The position numbers were made by a program, and so were the translations under genes. From Bacillota bacterium (GTDB lineage: Bacteria > Sysuimicrobiota > Sysuimicrobiia > Sysuimicrobiales > Segetimicrobiaceae), in assembly GCA_021324975.1 (NCBI GenBank), contig JAJPIA010000014.1:1-39063 (forward strand): a stretch of DNA of 39,063 bases, read 5' to 3'. Below, one piece after another: positions 7,319-14,151 of this stretch (within the stretch, counting starts at the first letter, position 1; every line of letters begins with the position of its first letter). The notes under the pieces are model-generated. The model was not told the origin of the DNA, made no database searches, and saw nothing but the letters and a program-made list of their open reading frames with translations.

Positions 7319-8839
7319 TCAGCGACCGGCCTCCGGGATCGCGCTGAGCGGCGACGCGGCCGGACGCCGGTCGCGCGCCGGCGATGCCATCCACAGGAGC
7401 AGCAAAAATATCACCGCCATCTGCTTCAGCATCAGCGCGTAGTCGGCGAACGCCGTGAACTCGACGAACGTCAGCACGAAGAGCGTGTATAGCACGGCGC
7501 CCTCCGGCGAAACGCGGGACGCCCCAACCAGATACGTGTAGACAAGCCGGGCGAGCATCCCCTCGAGCCACATGCCGGCGACGACACCCGGCAACCAAAA
7601 GTCGAGATACAGCTCACCGAGGCGGGTGGGTGCCACCGATGTGAGGGTATCTCCCGGGTGGATCAGGTGGTACTGATGTGCGAACGCGACACCCCCGACG
7701 CTCGTCGCCGGCTTGCGCACGATGAACCGCGGGGGCGCCAGCGACGTCCAGAACGGCTCAAAGGTCCTGCCCCACTCGAACGGCCACTCGGATGGCGTCC
7801 GGCGCACGATCGCCGCGACGATCTGGACCATGTTGAGGCGTTCGACAAACGTGCGCACCGACAACGACGCGAACCCGCCGGCCCCGAGGCCGGCCAACGT
7901 GTGCGACGCGGCGGACGCGGCGCGCCACAGCGCCCCGATCGACGCGCGGGAGGGATGCAGCAGGTTGGTGTTGGCCTCGCCGGCAAGAGCGGTGCGGTAG
8001 ACATTGAGCACCGGGAAGATGAAGAGTATCGCAAGGACGCCCGCCGCGACGACGAGCCTCCAGCGGATGCGGCCGAGCATGTAATGCGCGGCGATGAGGG
8101 GGACGAGCAACGCCGCGAGCGCGGGCTGGCGCCAGCCGCTCGGGAGCGCGTACGCCAGCTGGGCTCCGAATAGCAGCCAGAAACCGGCCTGCCAGAGGTG
8201 GGATCGCGCCTGCGCCCGGACCAGCTCGAAGTGCCGAACCGCCACGAGCACGAGGGCCACGAGCGCGAACCCGGCGAGCCAGCCGGCCGTCGTCGACCAC
8301 TGGGTGGTGATCTGGGTGCGAAACGTGTGGAGGTACCCGCCTTTGAGCACAAACAGCGCCTGCGCACCCCACCCCACCACCGCCAGCGCGGCGGCGCAGG
8401 CCGCGACACGGCGACCTGCCCATTGCGCGGGCATGACCGGGAGCGCCCGCGCAAGTCCCGCGCCGGGTCCGGTGTAGTAGCCGCAGAACCAGGCACCGAG
8501 ACCGACCGCCGCCACGCCGAGGGCCGCCGGGAACCAGGCCAGCGACCACGCGGGATCGAACTCGATGCCGGCGACAAGCGCCATCGCCGCGCCCACAGGG
8601 AAGCCCAGCGCGTAGAATACGGCGACCAACACCGAGGGTTCAAACGGATCGAGCCGCCCGCGGGCGGCGGCCACGCCGAACGGAAGCCAGAGGAGCGCGG
8701 TGACCGCCGCCATCCCGAGGGCAAACCACCCCCGCGCGGGGATCGCGCATCCCCACAGGAGCAACGCGATCACCGCCGCGGCTCCCAGGCCCACGACGAT
8801 GACCACGGGGTGTGGCCGCGCGCTGCGGCGGACGCTCAC
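7319..8839 (-). CDS. Polytopic membrane protein, Wzy/O-antigen-polymerase-like
   Basis: 506 aa with about ten to twelve hydrophobic segments and a large external loop in the C-terminal half (roughly residues 300-410) containing RFIVRKPATSVGG and THLGELYLDFWLPG-like text (TRLGELYLDFWLPG). This layout resembles oligosaccharide repeat-unit polymerases. The GTG at 8839 overlaps the stop of the Wzz-like gene in a GTGA, so the two are coupled; the longer open frame to 9412 is only the antisense-free overlap of the Wzz gene in another frame. No glycosyltransferases are nearby, so the polysaccharide it serves must be encoded elsewhere. Assignment rests on topology and partner, not on clear catalytic residues. 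Confidence 0.65.
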   Translation of the reverse strand: MSVRRSARPHPVVIVVGLGAAAVIALLLWGCAIPARGWFALGMAAVTALLWLPFGVAAARGRLDPFEPSVLVAVFYALGFPVGAAMALVAGIEFDPAWSLAWFPAALGVAAVGLGAWFCGYYTGPGAGLARALPVMPAQWAGRRVAACAAALAVVGWGAQALFVLKGGYLHTFRTQITTQWSTTAGWLAGFALVALVLVAVRHFELVRAQARSHLWQAGFWLLFGAQLAYALPSGWRQPALAALLVPLIAAHYMLGRIRWRLVVAAGVLAILFIFPVLNVYRTALAGEANTNLLHPSRASIGALWRAASAASHTLAGLGAGGFASLSVRTFVERLNMVQIVAAIVRRTPSEWPFEWGRTFEPFWTSLAPPRFIVRKPATSVGGVAFAHQYHLIHPGDTLTSVAPTRLGELYLDFWLPGVVAGMWLEGMLARLVYTYLVGASRVSPEGAVLYTLFVLTFVEFTAFADYALMLKQMAVIFLLLLWMASPARDRRPAASPLSAIPEAGR

Positions 8840-9639
8840 CTGGCGCTTGGGCGCCCGAGCCCGTCCCCGATCACCACGCCCGCGACCGCGAGCACGATCC
8901 CGGCGGTCACCCCGAACCAGGCATACAAGAGACGGCTCGGAGTGACCGGAACCGCGGGCCGAGCGGCGCGCTGGACGATCGTCGCCTTCGGCGGGGAGGC
9001 TCGCCGGTTGGCTTCGAGCAGGACGATCTGCTGTTCCAAGGTTCTGACGGCGTCGAGCGCCGCTTGGCGGCGCACCTGGGCGGGCGCCGATCCGTCCGCC
9101 GCCGACGCGGCCGTCGTGCCGGGCGAGGTCGCCATCACCCGCGCGTCGGCGAGCGCCCGTTGCAGCCGCGCCAGGGTCGTGTCCTGCTCCAACGCGGCAA
9201 ATTCCGCGGCGCGGTCGGCGAGGACCATCGCGGCCGCGTCGGCAACGCGCTGCGCCACGTCGGGCGAGGGGTTGCGCATGGTCACTTCGTAGAGACCGAT
9301 GTCTCCCGCCGGGATAATCAGCAGGTCGCGGTGAAGCTCGGCGGGCGTCGTGCGCCCCTCCGTGCCGGCGCGCGTGGCGATGCCGTCGAGGACATCGGAC
9401 TGCCCGAGCCACCGTTCCAGGACGTCGACGTTGAGGCGCGGCCGCACCGAATGCGGGGTGTCCCAGGACACGGAGCCGCCGATGTCGGCAAGTTGCTCGA
9501 CCTGGAAAATCGCGGTAGCTTCATAAGCCGGCGGTATTGCCAGCCCGGCGAGGATTCCCGCGGCGGCGCACGCTACAAAAACCGCGACGCCGATCCGCCA
9601 ACGGCGGCCGAGCGCGTGCCAAAATTCGTTGATCGTCAT
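8836..9639 (-). CDS. Wzz/GNVR-type polysaccharide chain-length determinant
   Basis: 267 aa. An N-terminal membrane helix (about residues 17-36, after the short cytoplasmic NEFWHALGRRWR) leads to AYEATAIFQVEQLAD, a periplasmic helical region with a coiled-coil stretch, and the Pro-rich segment AARPAVPVTPSRLL before the second membrane helix (~240-262). This is the Wzz/YveK layout without a fused tyrosine kinase. The ATG at 9639 is preceded by GGGGTG; a GTG two codons earlier is possible. It overlaps the Wzy-like gene by 4 nt and the two likely act together in setting polymer length. Confidence 0.85.
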   Translation of the reverse strand: MTINEFWHALGRRWRIGVAVFVACAAAGILAGLAIPPAYEATAIFQVEQLADIGGSVSWDTPHSVRPRLNVDVLERWLGQSDVLDGIATRAGTEGRTTPAELHRDLLIIPAGDIGLYEVTMRNPSPDVAQRVADAAAMVLADRAAEFAALEQDTTLARLQRALADARVMATSPGTTAASAADGSAPAQVRRQAALDAVRTLEQQIVLLEANRRASPPKATIVQRAARPAVPVTPSRLLYAWFGVTAGIVLAVAGVVIGDGLGRPSAR

Positions 9640-9799
9640 GGTCACCCCGCAGCCGGCGGCGCACCCACGGTGCCGGTCCCAGCGTATCTCCGGAGCTGCG
9701 GAACACCACCAGGGTTATTCGAAGGTGGCTACTTGGCCCGAATACCAGGGTTCTCCTGCCGGAGGAACGGGGAAACTCCCAAGGAAGATACGTCCTAGG

Positions 9800-9991
9800 A
9801 TGCTGGTCATGCGCCTGTGGCGCCTCTGGATCTGGCCGCTTGTTCTCAGACGGAACGTATGGCTGCTGCTGCGGCCCGACGCGTGGCGGGTGGCGTTTTG
9901 GTTGTACCGCTGGGGCGTCGTGTGGTCGTTTCGGGTTTGGTACCGCGCGCTTCGCAGCCTCATCCGTAGCCGCCTCACGCGGCGGCTATAA
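9800..9991 (+). CDS. Trp/Arg-rich membrane-associated micro-protein (unknown)
   Basis: 63 aa (or 60 aa from the second Met at 9809, which has AGGA 8 nt upstream). It contains nine Trp and about a dozen Arg with long hydrophobic runs, e.g. RLWRLWIWPLVLRRNVW and FWLYRWGVVWSFRVWYR. Third codon positions are mostly G or C, as expected for a real gene in this genome. It could be an amphipathic or two-helix membrane peptide. No family is recognised. It lies divergent from wzz and just before a large inverted repeat. Confidence 0.4.
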   Translation: MLVMRLWRLWIWPLVLRRNVWLLLRPDAWRVAFWLYRWGVVWSFRVWYRALRSLIRSRLTRRL

Positions 9992-9992
9992 G

Positions 9993-10062
9993 AACGTCAA
10001 ACCGGACTCGCTGTGTTCCGACGCAGCGATCACGCTCTGGGGAGACGTGGAGGTTTGACGTT
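9993..10062. ncRNA. Candidate structured element with three-way junction
   Basis: AACGTCAAACC (9993-10003) pairs perfectly with GGTTTGACGTT (10052-10062). Inside are two further hairpins: TCGCTG/CAGCGA with a 10-nt loop, and CACG-TCT/AGA-CGTG (one bulged base) closed by GGGG. The fold works on either strand. It starts 2 nt after the micro-protein stop and lies 92 nt before the ROK gene start. No known riboswitch class is recognised, and there is no T-run for a simple terminator. Confidence 0.5.
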
Positions 10063-10154
10063 CGCGTCGTCGGCTCCACAGTACCCGATCGCATTCGTTA
10101 CGGCCGCATTCGGCGGTTCCTAAGTCCGATCGCCCGCCCCCGGCACGGAGCGCA

Positions 10155-11129
10155 GTGTTAGCTCGGCTCGGCGCCTCACGCCCAACCGGCGTCGTCGCCC
10201 TCGACGTCGGCGGGTCGTCGGTGAAGTCGGCGCTCGTGAGCCCGTCCGGCCGCGTGGGCAGCGGATCGTTTGCGCGGACGCCGGTGGATTCATTGGGGTC
10301 CCGCACCCACATCATCCAGCGGCTCGCCGACGCCGTCGAATGCGAACTGCGGACCGCGGAACGCTTGGGGTGGATCCCCGCAGGCGTCGGCATCGCGATC
10401 CCCGGGCCGTTCGATTACGGCGCCGGGATTAGCAGGATGCGGCACAAGTTCGGCGCCATCTTCGGCCTCGACCTGCGCGCACGGCTCAGGACGCGGCTCC
10501 GGCTCGATCCGGCGGTGCCGATCCGCTTCGTGCACGACGCCGTGGCGTTCCTGTTGGGAGAAGCGTGGCGTGGCGCGGCCCGCGGATATCGCCGGGCGAT
10601 GGCGATCACGCTCGGCACGGGCGTCGGGTCGGCGGTCATCGCCGATGGGCGGCCGTTGGTCACCGCGGACGGCACGCCACTGTACAGCGTGTGGGATCAA
10701 CCCTACCGCGGCGGCATCGTGGAGGACGCGATCTCGCGGGCGGCGATCATCGCGCGCTATCATACCCTTGCCGGCACACGGGTCGTCGATGTGGCCGAGA
10801 TCGCCTGGAGAGCATCGCACAAGCGCGAGCCGGCGGCCCGGCGGGTCTTCGCCGAGCTCGGCGAGGAGCTCGCGCTGGCACTCCGGCCGATCGTCGTGAG
10901 AGCCCGACCCGAGGTCCTGGTGTTCGGCGGCGCGATTGCGAAGTCGTTCCGGCTCTTCGCGGCGCCGCTCCGGCGGGAGTTGACCGCCGTACCGGGACTC
11001 ACGAGGGTCGTGCCGGGCAAGTTCATCGACCTGAGCGCGCTCTACGGCGCGGCCCGCGCCGTGCTCGACACGACACCTCGACGCAGGGCGGACCCTCGAC
11101 GACACGACACGAGGCGCTCCTGGTGGTGA
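10155..11129 (+). CDS. ROK-family-like sugar kinase, zinc motif absent
   Basis: 324 aa actin-fold (ASKHA) protein. The phosphate-1 motif VVALDVGGSSVKSALV is at residues 13-28; GVGIAIPGPFDYGAG and AMAITLGTGVGSAVIADGRP (second phosphate loop) follow, then the adenosine-site block EVLVFGGAIAKSF. This order is typical of ROK glucokinases. The ROK Cys-rich zinc motif (CxCGxxGCxE) is missing; the corresponding place reads YRGGIVEDAISRAA. The GTG start at 10155 has GGAG four nt upstream. The last ~20 residues (Arg-rich, ending RSWW) run into a LysE-type remnant in another frame, so the C-terminus may be altered. Substrate unknown. Confidence 0.8.
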   Translation: MLARLGASRPTGVVALDVGGSSVKSALVSPSGRVGSGSFARTPVDSLGSRTHIIQRLADAVECELRTAERLGWIPAGVGIAIPGPFDYGAGISRMRHKFGAIFGLDLRARLRTRLRLDPAVPIRFVHDAVAFLLGEAWRGAARGYRRAMAITLGTGVGSAVIADGRPLVTADGTPLYSVWDQPYRGGIVEDAISRAAIIARYHTLAGTRVVDVAEIAWRASHKREPAARRVFAELGEELALALRPIVVRARPEVLVFGGAIAKSFRLFAAPLRRELTAVPGLTRVVPGKFIDLSALYGAARAVLDTTPRRRADPRRHDTRRSWW

Positions 11130-11293
11130 TCCATGTGGCCATGAGCGTCCCGTGGCTCGGCCTGCTCATCGTCGCGGCAAGGTCCGTCGGAAGGTTCTTC
11201 CGGCGACCGGCCGTCACGCGCGCGCTCGACCGCACCACCGGGGCGGTCCTCATCGGCGCGGGCCTTCGGCTCGCCTCCGAGGGTCAGCGCTGA
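11111..11293 (+). pseudogene. LysE-type transporter C-terminal remnant
   Basis: In frame with the stop at 11291-11293 the sequence reads LVVIHVAMSVPWLGLLIV, then FFRRPAVTRALDRTTGAVLI, then GAGLRLASE. This is what I expect for the C-terminus of LysE/RhtB exporters (conserved basic segment, then GAVLIGLGLRLA). There is no upstream part: the frame continues only into ROK coding sequence. It overlaps the 3' end of the ROK gene, suggesting a deletion that fused the two. Confidence 0.6.
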
Positions 11294-11957
11294 ACAGCCC
11301 GGGCGGACCTCGGCCGGACGTAGTGTCCCGTAGATCGCGCACAGCGCGCAGCAGGCCCGTGCAAAAGACCCATATTACCAGCCGCTGCCATTCTTGGAGG
11401 TATTTGAAGTGTTTGGCTTCGCCGACCCTGCGGCGAGCGGTTTGAGATACACCGACGCTACCCACTACTTACCGGCGACCCCCTGCCCGTTCGTTTGTCC
11501 GGCGGCACTATCGGCTGAGTACCGGTAGAGAAGATGGCCGCACTCACAGATAGGGATACCGTAGCCCACGCGCCCTACACCAGCCGCCCCTAATGCTGCG
11601 GTGCGGCATTCACGCCCGCGTCAACGGCGGGTAACGAAGGCGCCACGGCCCAAAGGAACGGGCCGGAGCAACCAATCCACACCACCAGCGTCCCGGAGTC
11701 GAAGCGGATCGCGCGCGGAAGAGGACCACCCCAGACCGGAGGCTCCCGACCGGACCCAAGGGAGAGAGGCGTGAATCGTGTCCCTCAGAACCGCCGGGGT
11801 CAGCCCTGGAGGCGTTTCAGGCATTGAATGTTACATTTGCATGATGTGATATCCGCAAGGTAGGCCGTCCGGGGGGACTCACGGCCCGCGTGGCGCGAGC
11901 GGTGTTAGGGAAGTGCGGTTCGACCGCGCGAACCTGCCGGCAAAGGAGGCTGAGACA
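11294..11957. other. Gene-poor stretch, 664 nt
   Basis: No convincing gene. Two minus-strand frames (11250-11465 and 11621-11824) are open but match nothing I know and lack family features. The right end holds a more AT-rich patch (11821-11860) with a word, TGTTACATTTG, that recurs in the SufR-like promoter, and a weak TTGAAT/TGATAT promoter-like pair (11824-11852). Confidence 0.5.
11829..11839 (+). promoter_or_regulatory. Shared 11-nt word TGTTACATTTG, copy 1
   Basis: Identical to 14107-14117 in the SufR-like promoter. Located about 120 nt upstream of the secreted-protein gene, in an otherwise GC-rich setting. Candidate binding site of the same regulator; this is inference from the shared word only. 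Confidence 0.35.
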
Positions 11958-12413
11958 ATGAGACGTGTTGGTGTCGTCGTCACCCTCGCCACAGTTGTCT
12001 TGCTGGTCGTGGCGGCGGGCACCCCGCAGCCATCGGAAGGGATCATGATCACGACCTTCCTGGCTCCCGGCCAGCCATTCTGTACGACACGCTTTGTGAC
12101 GACGGGTACGGTGACGATGCCGTCGGGTCGTTGCTTCTCAATCATGCTCATGCGCCCCTCGACCGCGACCTTTTTCGCGTTCGCTCCGGCGGAGGCCATC
12201 CGGATGCGGCCCGGTCAGGTTGTGCCGCTTCACGCTCCACTCGGCGCCCGTATTGTTCAGTCGGTGATCCTGGTTGTGCGGATCCCGATCACCGTCGTCG
12301 TCGTCCCCGTCAACACCATCGCGGTGGGGGCGATGCAAGTCATCGATGATGGCTCGACGCTCCGCGTGGGACTGGCTGGCGCACCGGCGACGATCGTGAC
12401 GCTGCCGCCATAG
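11958..12413 (+). CDS. Secreted hypothetical protein
   Basis: 151 aa. A clear signal peptide (MRRVGVVVTLATVVLLVVAAG, residues 1-21, shown here as the basic start, hydrophobic core and small residues) is followed by a mature region rich in Val, Thr and Pro with two Cys (FCTT and GRCF) that could form a disulphide. The pattern of alternating hydrophobics (SVILVVRIPITVVVVPV) suggests a beta-sandwich. The ATG at 11958 has a perfect AGGAGG. It is followed 15 nt later by an ABC ATPase, so they may be co-transcribed. No family recognised. Confidence 0.7.
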   Translation: MRRVGVVVTLATVVLLVVAAGTPQPSEGIMITTFLAPGQPFCTTRFVTTGTVTMPSGRCFSIMLMRPSTATFFAFAPAEAIRMRPGQVVPLHAPLGARIVQSVILVVRIPITVVVVPVNTIAVGAMQVIDDGSTLRVGLAGAPATIVTLPP

Positions 12414-12428
12414 CAGCGGCCGAGTACC

Positions 12429-13109
12429 ATGGCGGCACATCGCATCGGAGACGTAACAGCGGGAACCGTGCGTACGAGCACCCAAGCCCACCCACTCGAA
12501 GTCCATCGCGTGACCTGCTCGCTCGGCCGTCGCGAGATCTTGCGAGGAGTCACCTTTGCCGCTCGGAGGGGCGAGATGATCGGTATCGTCGGCGAGAATG
12601 GCGCCGGTAAATCGACGCTCCTCAAGATCGTCGCGGGTCTCCTGCCGGCCTCGGGCGGTTCGGTCTCGGTCCGCGGCCGCCTCGGCTATTGCCCTCAAGA
12701 CCCGCAGGTCCATCCCGGGTTGACGGTACTCCAGAACCTGGAGTGGTTCCGAGCCGCGTACCACCTCGCCGATCCGCATGCCGGTGACGCTCTAGTGGAG
12801 GACCTGGGCTTTGGCGCCGATCGCCACGTCCTCGTGGAGACGCTGAGCGGCGGAACGCGGCAAAAGCTGAATCTCACGATCGCCCTGATGCACGCTCCCG
12901 ACGTCGTGCTCCTGGATGAGCCTTACCAGGGGTTCGATTGGGAGACGTACCTCCGATTCTGGGAGATCGCGGAGCGCATTCGGCGGGGTGGACGTACCGT
13001 CGTCGTCATCTCGCACCTATTCTTCGAACGCGGCCGGTTTGATCGCGTGCTCGGTCTGCGGGGCGGTAGGCTACAGAAGGAAACGCTACGCGAGGAAGCC
13101 CAGCCGTGA
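12429..13109 (+). CDS. ABC transporter ATP-binding protein
   Basis: 226 aa. Walker A GENGAGKST, Q-loop in YCPQDPQVHPGLTVLQNL, signature LSGGTRQKL, Walker B VVLLDEPYQGFD and the H-loop VVISHLFFERGRFD are all present, so it looks catalytically competent. It resembles ABC-2-type exporter ATPases (CcmA/YadG). The first ~20 residues before HPLEVHRVTC are not typical, so a downstream start is possible. A GTG overlaps its stop (GTGA at 13106), where a permease gene would normally begin, but only a short decayed frame follows. Confidence 0.88.
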   Translation: MAAHRIGDVTAGTVRTSTQAHPLEVHRVTCSLGRREILRGVTFAARRGEMIGIVGENGAGKSTLLKIVAGLLPASGGSVSVRGRLGYCPQDPQVHPGLTVLQNLEWFRAAYHLADPHAGDALVEDLGFGADRHVLVETLSGGTRQKLNLTIALMHAPDVVLLDEPYQGFDWETYLRFWEIAERIRRGGRTVVVISHLFFERGRFDRVLGLRGGRLQKETLREEAQP

Positions 13110-13266
13110 TCGCCCAGGACGCGATGGCGCTGCGCCTCAGCCTGGTCGAGCAACGGCACATCGATTCGCCATACTGCTCCTCGGCCCGCGAGCGCGAGCC
13201 GGCCAGATGGGGTTCCGGGAATGGGGACGGCCGGCACTTCACCGCTCGTGGTTGTGGCCTGTTTGA
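13106..13266 (+). pseudogene. Possible decayed ABC permease start
   Basis: A GTG at 13106 overlaps the ATPase stop in GTGA and reads VIAQDAMALRLSLVEQRH, which looks like the first cytoplasmic segment of an ABC-2 permease. After about 20 codons the frame becomes Ser/Arg/Gly-rich and non-hydrophobic, while another frame reads HRFAILLLGPRARAGQ. A frameshift and truncation of a permease is my inference; the evidence is thin. Confidence 0.22.
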
Positions 13267-13283
13267 ACGTAGAGTAGAAGAGA

Positions 13284-13315
13284 TGAGGGGCAGTTGGTGC
13301 CGCAGCCGCCCCTCA
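13284..13315 (-). terminator. Terminator hairpin after the secreted helical protein gene
   Basis: TGAGGGGC and GCCCCTCA form an 8-bp stem beginning 5 nt after the stop codon of the minus-strand gene at 13321. On that strand it is followed by TCTCTTCTACTC, moderately T-rich. Confidence 0.5.
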
Positions 13316-13320
13316 CGGTG

Positions 13321-14022
13321 CTATTGGAACTTGTCCGGAAACTGCTTCGCGATCCCGTCCGCCAGCGCATCCGAGAGCGAGTAGATCTGCTTGATCATGG
13401 GCTCCCAGTCGTCTGCCTCCGCAGACCAATCCTCCTTCGCTACGGCGTCGATTTGCATGACGTGGTGCTGCACGTGGCTTACGAGGAGCCCGTATACCGC
13501 CCCCTCCGGTAGGTTGGGGTTGGCGGAGCTCACGAACATAGCGATGGCTTTGCCGTTGCGTTGTAGCTCGTCCGTGGCCGCTTTCTTCAGCGCGGAGTTG
13601 CCGCGAAAGCCGTTGGCAAATGCCGCCCTCATATAACCCTTGACGGCCTGGTAATGCCCCACAAAGAGCGTGGTGAACTTCGCCGCGGCCGCCTGCCCGT
13701 AGACCGGCGCGATGGACTGCCCGATGGCCTTGGCATTTGCGAGACCGTACTCATCGGCTTCACTTGCCGCCCCTTTGACGCCGAGCCTTGTGGCAATCAC
13801 GAGGTCTCTTACCCAAAAGACGTGGTCGGCGTAAAGCGCCCGGAGGGCCATCTTCAGTTCCGCGACCTTGGCCGGATTGGCTGCCGTCGCCTGACCGCGC
13901 GCCGACGGCGGAATCCACACCACCATGCTTGTAGTCACCAAGATGCCGACCGCGAAGCGGAGGGCACGAACAACGCTGTGCCTCTTTGTCAGTCTACCTC
14001 CCATTTCGCTACTTCCATCCAT
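13321..14022 (-). CDS. Secreted helical protein, hemerythrin/DinB-like layout, unknown
   Basis: 233 aa. A hydrophobic N-terminal segment (residues ~20-35) ends in SARGQA, a likely signal peptidase site. The mature part is helical with LRALYADHVFWVRDLVIAT, FTTLFVGHYQAVKGYM, SSANPNLPEG and the His-rich VSHVQHHVMQIDA, ending in ADGIAKQFPDKFQ. I recall similar secreted proteins in Bacilli and Actinobacteria with a conserved early WxR/ADHVxWxR segment and C-terminal IxxQFPxxF, but no known function. The His residues spaced across helices could bind metal; that is a guess. The ATG at 14022 has GGGGAGG upstream. Divergent from the SufR-like regulator. Confidence 0.75.
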   Translation of the reverse strand: MDGSSEMGGRLTKRHSVVRALRFAVGILVTTSMVVWIPPSARGQATAANPAKVAELKMALRALYADHVFWVRDLVIATRLGVKGAASEADEYGLANAKAIGQSIAPVYGQAAAAKFTTLFVGHYQAVKGYMRAAFANGFRGNSALKKAATDELQRNGKAIAMFVSSANPNLPEGAVYGLLVSHVQHHVMQIDAVAKEDWSAEADDWEPMIKQIYSLSDALADGIAKQFPDKFQ

Positions 14023-14106
14023 GCCAGTACCACCTCCCCTCACGTCGCCGCTACGGTGTAGACGGTATCACGGCTTAGCGATAATAACAATAATACTAGA
14101 TATTTT

Positions 14107-14117
14107 TGTTACATTTG
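14107..14117 (+). promoter_or_regulatory. Shared 11-nt word TGTTACATTTG, copy 2
   Basis: Overlaps the -35 box of the SufR-like gene and sits inside a loose inverted repeat TTTGT/ACAAA (14104-14126). Identical to 11829-11839. Confidence 0.4.
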
Positions 14118-14144
14118 ACATACAAATACGCCGCCTTGTACGAT
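14115..14144 (+). promoter_or_regulatory. Promoter of the SufR-like gene, likely leaderless
   Basis: Consensus TTGACA (14115-14120), 18-nt spacer, TACGAT (14139-14144). The predicted transcription start is at about 14151-14152, where the ATG codon lies. There is no Shine-Dalgarno sequence. Confidence 0.55.
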
Positions 14145-14151
14145 TGCTGTG

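Noticed and set aside
8840-9412. N-terminal extension of the Wzy-like frame to 9412
   Set aside because: It overlaps the Wzz coding sequence in another frame; the GTG at 8839 in a GTGA overlap explains the true start.
11250-11824. Two small minus-strand frames (11250-11465, 11621-11824)
   Set aside because: No ribosome site, no hydrophobic or domain pattern, no known similarity; left as non-coding.
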